DNA of 64,000 nucleotides from Angustibacter sp049994355. GTDB taxonomy: Bacteria > Actinomycetota > Actinomycetes > Actinomycetales > Angustibacteraceae. The stretch is from positions 1,674,001 through 1,738,000 of the forward strand of contig NZ_CP188257.1 of assembly GCF_049994355.1 (NCBI RefSeq), read 5' to 3'. A model generated the notes under the pieces. The model was given only the letters and a program-made list of their open reading frames with translations. It was not told where the DNA came from and made no database searches. Numbering within the stretch: position 1 is the stretch's first letter; every line of letters begins with the position of its first letter. A program made the position numbers and the translations under genes. Shown piece by piece: positions 14,617 to 24,758 of the stretch.

Positions 14617-15859
14617 GCGGACCGGCCTCGAGCACGTCTGGCGGCAGTTCGCGCCAGACGTGCTCGCCGCCCTGGTGCGCTCGGGTGGCGACTTCGACGC
14701 CGCCGAGGACGCCGCCCAGGAGGCGATGGTGGCCGCCGCACGGCAGTGGCCGGTCGAGGGCGTGCCGGACAACCCCAAGGGCTGGCTGATCAGGGTCGGC
14801 TCGCGGCGGCTGGTCGATGCGTGGCGCAGCGAGCACGCTCGGGCCGGCCGCGAGCTGCTGGTGGCCAGGGCGATCCCGGAGCCGGCGCTGCTGGCACCGG
14901 CCGCCGACTCGGCCCTGCCGGGCGACCACGACGACTCGCTGATCCTCTTGCTGCTCTGCTGCCACCCGGCCCTCTCCCGGCCGTCGCAGGTCGCGCTGAC
15001 GTTGCGGGCGGTGGCCGGGTTGAGCACCGCGCAGATCGCGCGTGCGTTCCTGGTGCCGGAGAGCACCATGGCTCAACGGATCAGCCGGGCCAAGAGCCGG
15101 CTGCGCCAGCTCGGCGCGAGGTTCACCGTGCCGGCGGCCGAGGAGCTGCCGGAGCGGGTGGCCGCCGCGGCACAGGTGCTGTACCTGGTGTTCACCGAGG
15201 GGCACACCAGCACCATCGGAGCCGGGCTGTACGACGGGTCGCTGGCCGACGAGGCGATCCGGCTGACCCGTCAGCTGCACCAGCGGCTGCCGGCCGACGG
15301 GGAGGTGGCCGGACTGTTCGCGCTGATGCTGCTCACCGACTCGCGCAGAGCCGCCCGTACCCGCCCCGACGGATCGCTGGCACCGCTCGCGGAGCAGGAC
15401 CGCACGCTGTGGGACCGGACTCGCATCCAGCAGGGCACCGAGCTCATCGAGGCCGCGCTACCGACCGGCCCGGTCGGTCCCTTCCAGCTTCAGGCGGCCA
15501 TCGCGGCAGTGCACGCCGAGGCGGCCAGCGCCCAGGACACCGACTGGCCGCAGATCGAGGTCTTGTACCGGATGCTGCACGAGCTCGCCCCGAGTCCGGT
15601 GGTCACGCTGAACCACGCGGTCGCCGTCGCGATGGTGGACGGCCCGAGCGCCGGCCTCGCCATGCTCGACCCCTTGCTCCAGGACGCCCAGCTGCGCCGC
15701 GGCCACCGACTGCACGCCGTGCGCGCCCACCTGCTCGAGATGGACGGCCAGGTGGCGCAGGCGCGGGCGGGTTACGCGCAGGCGGCTCGGCTGGCGACCA
15801 GCATCCCGGAGCAGCGCTACCTGAACGCCAAGGCGACGGGCGCCGCCGACACCGGGTGA
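14606..15859 (+). CDS. ECF RNA polymerase sigma factor, ECF42-type
   Basis: A 417-residue sigma factor. Region 2 is around residues 10-80 (DFDAAEDAAQEAMVAA, GWLIRVGSRRLVDAWR) and region 4 around 115-180 (SQVALTLRAVAGLSTAQIAR, STMAQRISRAKSRLR). A long C-terminal extension of about 230 residues is helical and TPR-like (HAVAVAMVDGPSAGLAMLD, LLEMDGQVAQARAGYAQA). This build and the DGPF neighbour match the ECF42 group, which lacks an anti-sigma factor and may be controlled by its own C-terminal domain. The ATG overlaps the previous stop. Confidence 0.88.
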   Translation: MTAERTGLEHVWRQFAPDVLAALVRSGGDFDAAEDAAQEAMVAAARQWPVEGVPDNPKGWLIRVGSRRLVDAWRSEHARAGRELLVARAIPEPALLAPAADSALPGDHDDSLILLLLCCHPALSRPSQVALTLRAVAGLSTAQIARAFLVPESTMAQRISRAKSRLRQLGARFTVPAAEELPERVAAAAQVLYLVFTEGHTSTIGAGLYDGSLADEAIRLTRQLHQRLPADGEVAGLFALMLLTDSRRAARTRPDGSLAPLAEQDRTLWDRTRIQQGTELIEAALPTGPVGPFQLQAAIAAVHAEAASAQDTDWPQIEVLYRMLHELAPSPVVTLNHAVAVAMVDGPSAGLAMLDPLLQDAQLRRGHRLHAVRAHLLEMDGQVAQARAGYAQAARLATSIPEQRYLNAKATGAADTG

Positions 15860-15904
15860 CCGACCGGCTACCGCGAGCCGGGCTGAGGTGACAAGGTCGT
15901 CGAC

Positions 15905-16756
15905 ATGACGCAGGCAGCGGCGCAGGACTCCTCCAGCCAGCGACCTGCCGGCGTCGCCGGCGTTTTCGACCGGGTCGCCGACACCTACGACTCGGTCGGC
16001 GTGCCATGGTTCGGGCCGATCGCGCTGGGGCTGGTTCGGGCGCTCGACCCGCACCCGGGCGAACGGGTGCTCGACATCGGATGTGGCAAGGGTGCAGCGC
16101 TGCTGCCTCTCGCGCAGGCGGTGGGCGAAACAGGGCACGCCACGGGGATCGACCTGTCGCCACGGATGGTGGCGGCGGCCACGACGGCGGCACGGGCCGC
16201 GGCTCTGCGCAACGTCGACGTCCAGGTGGCCGATGCCGGCGCACCCGGGTTGGACGAGGGCGGCTTCGACGTCGTCGCGGCGTCGCTGGTGCTGTTCTTC
16301 CTGCCCGACCCGGCGGCCGCCCTGGCCGGCTGGTCGCGGCTGCTCCGCCCTGGTGGGCGGCTGGGCATCTCGACGTTCGGCCCGGCGGCGCCGATCTGGG
16401 AGCAGGTCGATGACGTGTTCCAGCCGTACCTGCCGCAGCAGCTGCTGGACGCGCGTACGTCGGGGCGCCGCGGCCCGTTCGGCAGTGACGAGGGGGTGGA
16501 GTCCCTGTTCCTGTCGGCTGGTTTGACCGCTGTGCGGACCGTGACCGCGGGCGTGGACGCCGTCCTGCGCGACCTCGACCACTGGTACGAGTTCAGCTGG
16601 TCGCACGGCCAGCGCGCACTCTGGGAGTGCGTCCCCGAGGTCGAGCGGGAAGCCGTGCGCCGCAAGGCCTACCGGGTGCTGGAGGGTGCCCGCGGCGATG
16701 ACGGCGCCATCCATCTCGGGCAGCAGGTGCGCTACACCCTGGGTGTGGCCGGCTGA
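15905..16756 (+). CDS. Class I SAM-dependent methyltransferase
   Basis: A 283-residue enzyme with the Rossmann-type motif I VLDIGCGKGAALLPLA near residue 55 and the acidic residue GIDLSPRMV near residue 81. The later motif VVAASLVLFFLPDPAAAL is typical of UbiE/Methyltransf_11 proteins. The substrate is unknown. It begins 45 bases after the sigma gene on the same strand, so co-transcription with the DGPF-sigma pair is plausible. Confidence 0.85.
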   Translation: MTQAAAQDSSSQRPAGVAGVFDRVADTYDSVGVPWFGPIALGLVRALDPHPGERVLDIGCGKGAALLPLAQAVGETGHATGIDLSPRMVAAATTAARAAALRNVDVQVADAGAPGLDEGGFDVVAASLVLFFLPDPAAALAGWSRLLRPGGRLGISTFGPAAPIWEQVDDVFQPYLPQQLLDARTSGRRGPFGSDEGVESLFLSAGLTAVRTVTAGVDAVLRDLDHWYEFSWSHGQRALWECVPEVEREAVRRKAYRVLEGARGDDGAIHLGQQVRYTLGVAG

Positions 16757-16796
16757 CGGAGCCCGGCAGCCGAACGGCGCCGCCTGGTGAACCCGC

Positions 16797-17804
16797 TCAC
16801 CCGTCGACCCAGCCCCGCCGCACACCGAGCCACTGCGCGAACGCGTGCGCATACAGGCGCTGGTGGTCGCGCACCGCCTGCGGGCCGCCGGGCCACACCG
16901 GCTCGTCGGCCCTCGGCAGCATGAAGGCCACGAGTGCGGCCAGCCAGGCGTCGACGGACTCGGCGGCGACGTCCCGGGTCAGCGGGCTGCGCCGCAGCCA
17001 GACGTCGACGTCCACCCCGTCCAGCCGGGCCAGCGGCAGCAAGCCCACGAAGTCGGTCCAGGCGGCGCCGCGCATCAGCCAGTTCCAGTCCACGAAGACC
17101 GCACCGGCCGGGCCGACCAGCATGTTGTCGGCGCGCAGGTCCGTGTGGCAGGCGGTGTCGCCGTCCAGGTGCGGCGGGCAGCCAGCCACGAGGTCGGCCA
17201 GCTCGGTGAACCGGCCGGGCAGCCAGCCCGGCTGGCCGGTGGTCAGCACCAGGTCGCCGCTGAGCAGCCTCGGGAAGCAGGTCTGCACGTCCGGGAGCAG
17301 GCCGACCTTGTCCACCAGGCGGGGCAGGTCCAGCCAGGACGGCGCAGGGGTGAGGGCCTGCGCGCTGGCCAGGCAGGCGTCGTGGGCCGCCTCGAGATCC
17401 CTCTCGGTCCACGGCTGGGGGAGCCGTCCCTGCGCGACCTCGGCGATCACGATGCGCCACTCGTGCTCGTCGGCCTCGCCCGGGTCGAGCCGTCCGGCAC
17501 CGACGAAGGCGGGGGAGGGGACGCCGGGCGGCAGCCCCTGCAGCACCAGCGCCTCCTGGGCGTACGCGGTGCACAGGTGCGGGTTGGTCGAGGAACCGGC
17601 CTTGGCGAACACGCGCCGACCGTCGGCGAGGTGGACCACGGCCGCGAACCCACCGCTGAAGCCGCTGGTGGCCGACGGCTCGGCGCGGGTCACCGGCGAT
17701 CCGGCGGCGCGACCGACCGCCTGCCGCACCTGCTCCGGGAGCTCGGTCCAGTCCGGGCGCACGACGCTTGCCGTGTAGTCCACCGTGGGCCGCGCGTCGT
17801 CCAT
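16797..17804 (-). CDS. APH-fold phosphotransferase family protein
   Basis: A 335-residue protein of the aminoglycoside phosphotransferase/choline kinase fold. The catalytic loop is HTDLRADNMLV near residue 220 (H-x-D-x4-N) and the metal motif is VFVDWNW near 236. The family mostly phosphorylates small molecules and this is not evidence of drug resistance. An in-frame ATG three codons upstream is an alternative start. It is divergent from the HTH/Clp-N operon, whose operators lie in the shared intergenic region. Confidence 0.8.
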   Translation of the reverse strand: MDDARPTVDYTASVVRPDWTELPEQVRQAVGRAAGSPVTRAEPSATSGFSGGFAAVVHLADGRRVFAKAGSSTNPHLCTAYAQEALVLQGLPPGVPSPAFVGAGRLDPGEADEHEWRIVIAEVAQGRLPQPWTERDLEAAHDACLASAQALTPAPSWLDLPRLVDKVGLLPDVQTCFPRLLSGDLVLTTGQPGWLPGRFTELADLVAGCPPHLDGDTACHTDLRADNMLVGPAGAVFVDWNWLMRGAAWTDFVGLLPLARLDGVDVDVWLRRSPLTRDVAAESVDAWLAALVAFMLPRADEPVWPGGPQAVRDHQRLYAHAFAQWLGVRRGWVDG

Positions 17805-17858
17805 GCGTTCCATTCTGGTCGTCGCCGATGCGGTGGCGCACCGAGGTTTCCCGAGCGC

Positions 17859-17903
17859 TGTCAACCTGAGTTGACAAGGTCGTGATGTCAACGTACGTTG
17901 ACA
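17859..17903. promoter_or_regulatory. Two 18-bp palindromic operators in front of the HTH/Clp-N operon
   Basis: TGTCAACGTACGTTGACA (17886-17903) is a perfect 18-bp palindrome ending three bases before the ATG. TGTCAACCTGAGTTGACA (17859-17876) is a near-perfect copy 27 bp upstream. Both contain TTGACA, so they also overlap possible -35 boxes. The best reader is the HTH protein encoded directly downstream, implying autoregulation and possibly control of the divergent phosphotransferase. Confidence 0.75.
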
Positions 17904-17906
17904 ACC

Positions 17907-18149
17907 ATGTCGGACGCCACCAAGCTCGCCACCGCGGCCGCCGCTCCGGACCCCCGGACCGGGCTACGCGCCGTGGCCGCCCTGCGAAAGCTGCTCGAAC
18001 AGCTCGAGGCGGCGCAGGTCGCCAGCGCCAGGGCCCAGGGGTGGTCCTGGCAGGACGTCGCCGACGTGCTCGGCGTCAGTCGCCAAGCAGTGCACAAGAA
18101 GCACTCGGCACGGCGAGGCCTGCTCGCCGGCCGCGGTCGGGAGGACTAG
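17907..18149 (+). CDS. Small HTH regulator paired with a Clp-N protein
   Basis: An 80-residue protein. The N-half is an Ala-rich helix that could dimerise (LRAVAALRKLLEQLEAAQVA). The C-half is a helix-turn-helix (GWSWQDVADVLGVSRQAVHKKHS). Similar small regulators are found in many actinobacteria directly before a gene with two Clp N-terminal repeats. The ATG is three bases after a palindromic operator, so the protein likely represses its own operon. Confidence 0.8.
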   Translation: MSDATKLATAAAAPDPRTGLRAVAALRKLLEQLEAAQVASARAQGWSWQDVADVLGVSRQAVHKKHSARRGLLAGRGRED

Positions 18150-18698
18150 ATGTTCGAGCGTTTCACCAACCGGGCCCGCGCGGTCGTCGTCCAGGCCCAG
18201 CAGGAGGCGCGCGAGCAGCTCGCACCCGCGATCGGCGCCGAGCACCTGCTGCTCGGGCTGCTGCCGGACGACCAGAGCCTGGCCATGCGGACGCTGACCG
18301 AGCTCGGCGTTGGCCCCGCCCAGGTCCGGGAGGCGGTTGAGCGGCACTGCGCCTCCGGCGCGGGCCTGCTGGACGACGGGGACGTCGAGGCACTGCGCGC
18401 CATCGGCATCGACGCCGCCGAGGTGCTGCGTCGCGCCGAGGCCGAGCTCGGTGTGCTGCCGAGCGCCGGTGCCCCCACCAAGTGGCGGCTGCGGATGACG
18501 GCGGAGGCCAAGAAGACTCTGGAGCTGTCCCTGCGCGAGGCCGTCGCGCTCAAGCACAAGTACATCGGCACCGAGCACCTGCTGCTGGGGCTGCTGCGCG
18601 GCGCCTCCGGGGGCCTGGCCGAGGTGTTCGCCGACCTCGGCGTCACCCACGACCAGGTGCGCGAGGTCGTCCTGGCAACCCTGCGACGCACCGGCTGA
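18150..18698 (+). CDS. Clp N-terminal domain protein without ATPase domain
   Basis: A 182-residue protein with two Clp-N repeats: MFERFTNRARAVVVQAQQEA with IGAEHLLLGLL (residues 1-75), and LSLREAVALKHKYIGTEHLLLGLL (about 115-180). The repeats bind substrates or adaptors in ClpC/ClpA, but the AAA+ modules are absent. It could act as an adaptor or decoy for ClpC. The start codon overlaps the HTH gene's stop (TAGATG), so the two genes are translated together. Confidence 0.85.
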   Translation: MFERFTNRARAVVVQAQQEAREQLAPAIGAEHLLLGLLPDDQSLAMRTLTELGVGPAQVREAVERHCASGAGLLDDGDVEALRAIGIDAAEVLRRAEAELGVLPSAGAPTKWRLRMTAEAKKTLELSLREAVALKHKYIGTEHLLLGLLRGASGGLAEVFADLGVTHDQVREVVLATLRRTG

Positions 18699-18781
18699 GC
18701 CGACGCGGGGCGTGCGCGTGGGAGACTGTGGCGTCGCCCGCGACACCGTCCGCTTCCACGATCAGATGAGGTCCGCCGCTC

Positions 18782-20635
<1,854 letters not shown>

Positions 20636-20658
20636 CCGGACGGCGGGCTCGCCCGCCT

Positions 20659-20705
20659 CGGTGCCGCCTCGGTGCCGCGTCGGTGCCGCGTCGGTGCCGC
20701 GTCGA
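20659..20705. repeat. 11-bp tandem repeat between lepA and the patatin gene
   Basis: About four copies of TCGGTGCCGCG (variants with CCTC instead of CGTC) lie head to tail just after lepA. The unit length is not a multiple of three and the run is outside the coding regions I accept. It may be a slippage product with no function. Confidence 0.7.
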
Positions 20706-20792
20706 CGTCCGGCCGTTGACACGGGACGACCGCACGATCACGCTCGGGTCACGCCGGACGTCCGGGCCGGCCGCCCGTCTCAGGGAGCAACC

Positions 20793-23216
20793 GTGGCCGA
20801 GTCCGACACCGCCGCCACCTCCAGAACCGTCACCGAGCTGCGCCTGGCCCTGGTCTGCTACGGCGGTGTCTCGCTGGCCATCTACATGCACGGCGTGGCC
20901 AAGGAGCTGCACAAGCTCGTCGTGGCCTCGCGCCGCTTCGACGAGCTCGGCGCCGAGGGCGTGAACCCGTTCGACGAGCGCGTCGACTCCGAGCACGCGT
21001 ACTTCGAGGCGCTGCGCGACCTGTCCGGCGACGGCCGCGTGATGTCGGTCAACGTCGACATCATCGCCGGGACGTCGGCTGGCGGGATCAACGGCGTCTG
21101 CCTGGCGAAGGTGTTGGCGCGCAACGGGTCCCAGGACGCGCTGAAGCGGCTCTGGATCGACGAGGGCGACCTGAAGAAGCTGCTCAAGGCACCGCCGGTG
21201 CTGGGCTGGCGGACCCGCGCGGCGCTCGCTGTCGGCGGCCTGTTGCCGCGGTTGCGCAAGCCGGTGTCTCCGTTGCGCGGAGACCGGATGTCGAGGCTGC
21301 TGTATGACGCGATCGCGGCCATGGAGGACCCGGTGGACGCCGACCGGCGCACGCTGCTGCAGCCGACGACACCGTTGGACCTGTTCGTCACGACCACCGA
21401 CCTCGCCGGCTTCCGCACGCTGGTGCCTACCGGTGCCGGTGGTGCGAGCCAGCGCGAGACCGACCACTCCCAGGTCGTCCAGCTGCGCACCGATGGTCAG
21501 GACGACACGTTCGGCGCGGATAGCGTCGGCACCCTCGCCTTCGCGGCCCGGGCCACGTCGTCCTTCCCGGGCGCCTTCCCGCCGGTGAGCCTGAACAGCT
21601 TCAAGGCCGAGCTGGACGGGCGACCGCTGGACGGCGAGCAGGTGGCGCTGCGGTTCCGCCGGCGCTATGCAGACCCGGCCCAGTCGCTGGACGCCTGGTT
21701 CGTCGACGGGGGAGTGCTGGACAACGCCCCGTTCGACCTGGTCGTCGAGGCGATCAGCCAGAAGCGGGCCGAGACCGAGGTGGTCCGCCGGCTGGTCTAC
21801 ATCCAGCCCGACCCCGGCCGGGCGATCGACACCTCGGTGCCCGGCCCGTTGGCGTCCGAACCCGCGCCCGGGTACCTGTCCGGGCTGCTGAAGAGCGTCG
21901 GATCCGTCCGCGGCAGCCACTCGATCCTGCGCGAGCTGGAGAACCTTCGCGACCTGAACGGCCGTATCGCCGAGCTCTCGGCGATCGCCGAGCAGCAGGG
22001 CACGCAGGTGGACACCGCGCTCGAGGCGGCCTGGGTGAAGGCCGCCCCTCGCCAGGCCGGCCAGGCAGGACAGGCCGGGCACGCCGGGCAGGCCGGCCAG
22101 CCGTGGGACATCAACGACCAGCAGGACGTCCAGGCGCTCGCCGCCAGCCTGTACGACGAGGCGCGGACGTTCGTCGGTGCCGGCTTCGCCACGTACTGCC
22201 GCCTCAAGGTCGAGGTCGCGGGCGCACGGCTGGCCGACGAGGTCGTGCTGCGGTTCGTCTACCCACCGGGCTCGAGCCGGGCCAGCTTCGTCCGAGCGGC
22301 CATCTCGGCCTGGGCCCGCGGCCACGTGGAGTGGCGCGAGGTCGACCAGAGCCGGCTGCTCGAGCTGCTCGGGCCGGTCGACGTCCCGTACCGCGAGCGT
22401 CGGCTGATGTTCATCCTGTCCGGCATCAACGCGCTGTACGCGACGACCGACACCCCGACCGGTCCGCCGCGAGCCCAGCTGGACGCCCTGAAGACGCGGG
22501 CCTGGCAGCTGCTGGAGCAGCTGCGCGCCGCACCGCGGCAGGCGGTCGACGCGGTGCCGGACTCTGCCGTGACCTTCCTCGGCGCCGACCTCACCGACGA
22601 GCACGTGTTCAGCAACCCGGAGCTCTTCGCCGCCGATCACGACGCAGAGTTCACCACGCTGTTCTCGACGTACCGGGCCAGCCTCGAGGAGCAGCTGAAG
22701 GACAGCACGGTGCCCATCTGGCAAGGGTTCGTGCAGCACACCGCCGAGTGGTCCCAGCAGGACCGGCAGGGGCTGCTCTCCCGCTACCTCGGCTTCCCGC
22801 TGTGGGACGCGCTGATCTTCCCGACCGTGGCCCTGGCGCAGCTGCCGCAGTTCAGCCCCATCACCGTGAGCCAGTTCAGCCCGCTGGCGGCCATGGCGCT
22901 GCCCACACCCGAGGGCGGCAAGCTGAAGGGCGTGTCGCTGCACCACTTCGGCGGGTTCGCGGACGCCGCCTGGCGGGAGAACGACTACCTCTGGGGGCGC
23001 CTGGACGCCGCGGAGCTGCTGCTGCGCACGCTGCGCTCGAGCACACCCGGTCAGTCCCCGCCGACCCCCCGGGACTCCGCGGACGCCGCGCGGCTGGCCG
23101 GGCCGCGGCTTCGCCCGGCGCTGTCCGCGATCCTCGCCGCGGAGCACGACCTGGTCCGCGATCCAGCGATGCTGCCGAGCCTGCGCGCTGCGGTCCAGAC
23201 GCTGCCCCCGTCCTAG
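20793..23216 (+). CDS. Patatin-like phospholipase with DUF3376-type C-terminus
   Basis: An 807-residue patatin-fold acyl hydrolase. The N-terminus has the oxyanion loop CYGGVSLAIYMHG (about residue 20), the nucleophile in GTSAGG (about 93-98), and the catalytic Asp in VDGGVLDN (about 308). The long C-terminal half matches the large actinobacterial patatin proteins annotated with DUF3376. A Gly/Gln-rich patch of short repeats (QAGQAGQAGHAGQ) lies near residue 425. The GTG start follows AGGGAG by five bases. No signal peptide, so it is probably cytoplasmic or membrane-associated. The substrate lipid is unknown. Confidence 0.85.
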   Translation: MAESDTAATSRTVTELRLALVCYGGVSLAIYMHGVAKELHKLVVASRRFDELGAEGVNPFDERVDSEHAYFEALRDLSGDGRVMSVNVDIIAGTSAGGINGVCLAKVLARNGSQDALKRLWIDEGDLKKLLKAPPVLGWRTRAALAVGGLLPRLRKPVSPLRGDRMSRLLYDAIAAMEDPVDADRRTLLQPTTPLDLFVTTTDLAGFRTLVPTGAGGASQRETDHSQVVQLRTDGQDDTFGADSVGTLAFAARATSSFPGAFPPVSLNSFKAELDGRPLDGEQVALRFRRRYADPAQSLDAWFVDGGVLDNAPFDLVVEAISQKRAETEVVRRLVYIQPDPGRAIDTSVPGPLASEPAPGYLSGLLKSVGSVRGSHSILRELENLRDLNGRIAELSAIAEQQGTQVDTALEAAWVKAAPRQAGQAGQAGHAGQAGQPWDINDQQDVQALAASLYDEARTFVGAGFATYCRLKVEVAGARLADEVVLRFVYPPGSSRASFVRAAISAWARGHVEWREVDQSRLLELLGPVDVPYRERRLMFILSGINALYATTDTPTGPPRAQLDALKTRAWQLLEQLRAAPRQAVDAVPDSAVTFLGADLTDEHVFSNPELFAADHDAEFTTLFSTYRASLEEQLKDSTVPIWQGFVQHTAEWSQQDRQGLLSRYLGFPLWDALIFPTVALAQLPQFSPITVSQFSPLAAMALPTPEGGKLKGVSLHHFGGFADAAWRENDYLWGRLDAAELLLRTLRSSTPGQSPPTPRDSADAARLAGPRLRPALSAILAAEHDLVRDPAMLPSLRAAVQTLPPS

Positions 23217-23275
23217 CCGACAGACCTCCCGGCGTCCCGCGACACCACAATGGCGCAGAATGACACCATGAGCCC

Positions 23276-23304
23276 TTGACATGACACCACCGTGGTGTCA
23301 TCGT
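23276..23304 (+). promoter_or_regulatory. Promoter with 21-bp palindromic operator of the RHH-DUF4097-ABC operon
   Basis: TTGACA (23276-23281) is followed by two perfect 10-bp arms, ATGACACCAC and GTGGTGTCAT, with a single central C (23281-23301). The palindrome fills the spacer and reaches the -10 area, so a bound repressor would block polymerase. A further half-site ATGACACCA lies at 23260-23268. The ribbon-helix-helix gene directly downstream is the likely reader. Confidence 0.7.
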
Positions 23305-23310
23305 AGTGGC

Positions 23311-23799
23311 ATGGAACTCGGACAGTACGTCAGTGACCTGCAGCGCCAGCTGGTGGATGCCGCGGAGAACGGCACCGAAGAAACCCGGGTCGTGGCGGAG
23401 CGGCTGGCCGCCGGGCTGGATGCAGCGACGCGGCTCGTGCTCCTGGACGCGCTGTCGGCCGCTCTCGGCGAGATCACCAGCGACCTCGCCCCCGGCTCGG
23501 TCGACCTGCGGCTGCGCGGCCGCGAGGTCGAGTTCGTCGTCACCCAGCCGAACCCCGAGCCCGACGCCGACGAGCATCCTGGCGGCGCCGTCGACCTCGA
23601 CGACGTCAGCACCTCGCGCACGACGCTTCGCCTGCCGGACGCGCTCAAGGCCCGGGTGGACGAGGCGGCTGCGGCTGACGGCCTGTCGGTCAACACCTGG
23701 CTGGTCCGCGCGGTTGCGGACGCACTCCAGCCCAAGCAACGACGCTCCGCGCAACGCAGCATGCGCACCGGCGACAACTTCGCGGGCTGGGCGCGCTAA
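23311..23799 (+). CDS. Ribbon-helix-helix (HicB-type) regulator
   Basis: A 162-residue protein. The C-terminal part carries an Arc/HicB ribbon-helix-helix unit (TTLRLPDALKARVDEAAAADGLSVNTWLVRAV, spanning about residues 112-143). The N-terminal 85 residues form a helical plus beta domain with LRLRGREVEFVV. It is often labelled HicB antitoxin in databases, but no HicA toxin gene is present. It heads an operon with DUF4097 and an ABC exporter, so a transcriptional repressor role is more likely. The start ATG is just downstream of the palindrome. Confidence 0.8.
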   Translation: MELGQYVSDLQRQLVDAAENGTEETRVVAERLAAGLDAATRLVLLDALSAALGEITSDLAPGSVDLRLRGREVEFVVTQPNPEPDADEHPGGAVDLDDVSTSRTTLRLPDALKARVDEAAAADGLSVNTWLVRAVADALQPKQRRSAQRSMRTGDNFAGWAR

Positions 23800-23879
23800 G
23801 CGCCCACCCCCTGCTCAACCACCAGCCACGCGAACCCGCGGGCTCGGACGAACACGCCCAGACAAAGGGAGGCGTCAGC

Positions 23880-24725
23880 ATGCCCACCTACAACACCCCT
23901 ACGCCCGTCGACCTCGCCATCAACCTTCAGGTCGGCGCCATCGAGGTCTTCGCCGGAGACCGCACGGACACGGTCGTGACCGTCTCCGCCACCAACCCGT
24001 CGAAGGCCGCCGACCGCCGAGGTGCGCAGGAGACCAAGGTCGACTTCGACGGCCAGCGGGTCACCATCACCGGCCCGCGGCCGCGCTTCAGCTGGCGCGG
24101 CCCGAGCGAGTCGATCGACGTGAAGGTCGAGCTGCCTGCGGGGTCGCGGTTCACCGCAGAGGTCGCGGTCGGCGGCGTGCGCACCGTCGGCAACCTTGGC
24201 GCCACCCGCGTCAAGAGCTCGATGGGGTCCGTGGATCTCGACCGCACGGGCGATCTCTGGCTGCGCGCGTCGCACGGCACCGCCACCGTCGGTACCGCCG
24301 AGGGCGGCATCGAGATCACCGCCAATCACGGCCAGATCCGGGTCGGCACGGTCACCGGCGACGCGATCCTCAAGGCGTCGCACGGCAGCATCCTGGTCGA
24401 TGAGTCCGGCGGCGAGCTCGACGCGAAGCTCTCCTACGGCGATCTCGAGATCGGCAGAGCGCTCGCCTCCGTCACCGCGAAGACGGCCTACGGCAGCATC
24501 CGGCTGCCCGAGGTCTCGAGCGGTTCGATCCAGGTCGAGAGCGGCTTCGGCCAGGTCACCGTCGGCGTGCGACCCGGCGTCCCCGCCTGGCTCGACCTGT
24601 CGTCCAAGGACGGGCACGTGCGCAACGAGCTCGACGGCGACCGCGCACCCGAAGCCTACGAGCAGACGGTCGCAGTACGGGCGCGAACCCAGTTCGGCGA
24701 CATCACCATCCAGCGCGCCGGCTAA
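23880..24725 (+). CDS. DUF4097 beta-helix family protein
   Basis: A 281-residue protein made of repeated beta-strand turns (GSVDLDRTGDLWLRASHGTA, ANHGQIRVGTVTGDA, SYGDLEIGRALASV), the repetitive pattern of DUF4097/DUF4098 adhesin-like proteins. No signal peptide or membrane anchor is visible, so it may stay cytoplasmic. In actinobacteria it is usually encoded between an RHH or PadR regulator and a DrrAB-type exporter, as here. Its role in the exporter system is unknown. The start has AGGGAGG upstream. Confidence 0.85.
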   Translation: MPTYNTPTPVDLAINLQVGAIEVFAGDRTDTVVTVSATNPSKAADRRGAQETKVDFDGQRVTITGPRPRFSWRGPSESIDVKVELPAGSRFTAEVAVGGVRTVGNLGATRVKSSMGSVDLDRTGDLWLRASHGTATVGTAEGGIEITANHGQIRVGTVTGDAILKASHGSILVDESGGELDAKLSYGDLEIGRALASVTAKTAYGSIRLPEVSSGSIQVESGFGQVTVGVRPGVPAWLDLSSKDGHVRNELDGDRAPEAYEQTVAVRARTQFGDITIQRAG

Positions 24726-24758
24726 GACCCGGCCTTCCGACAGAAAGGAACGACAGCG

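Noticed and set aside
16797..17804. Aminoglycoside resistance gene
   Set aside because: Only the general APH-fold motifs are present; the family is broad and no resistance context is seen.
23311..23799. HicAB toxin-antitoxin system
   Set aside because: No HicA-like toxin gene is adjacent; the gene heads an exporter operon and has its own operator.
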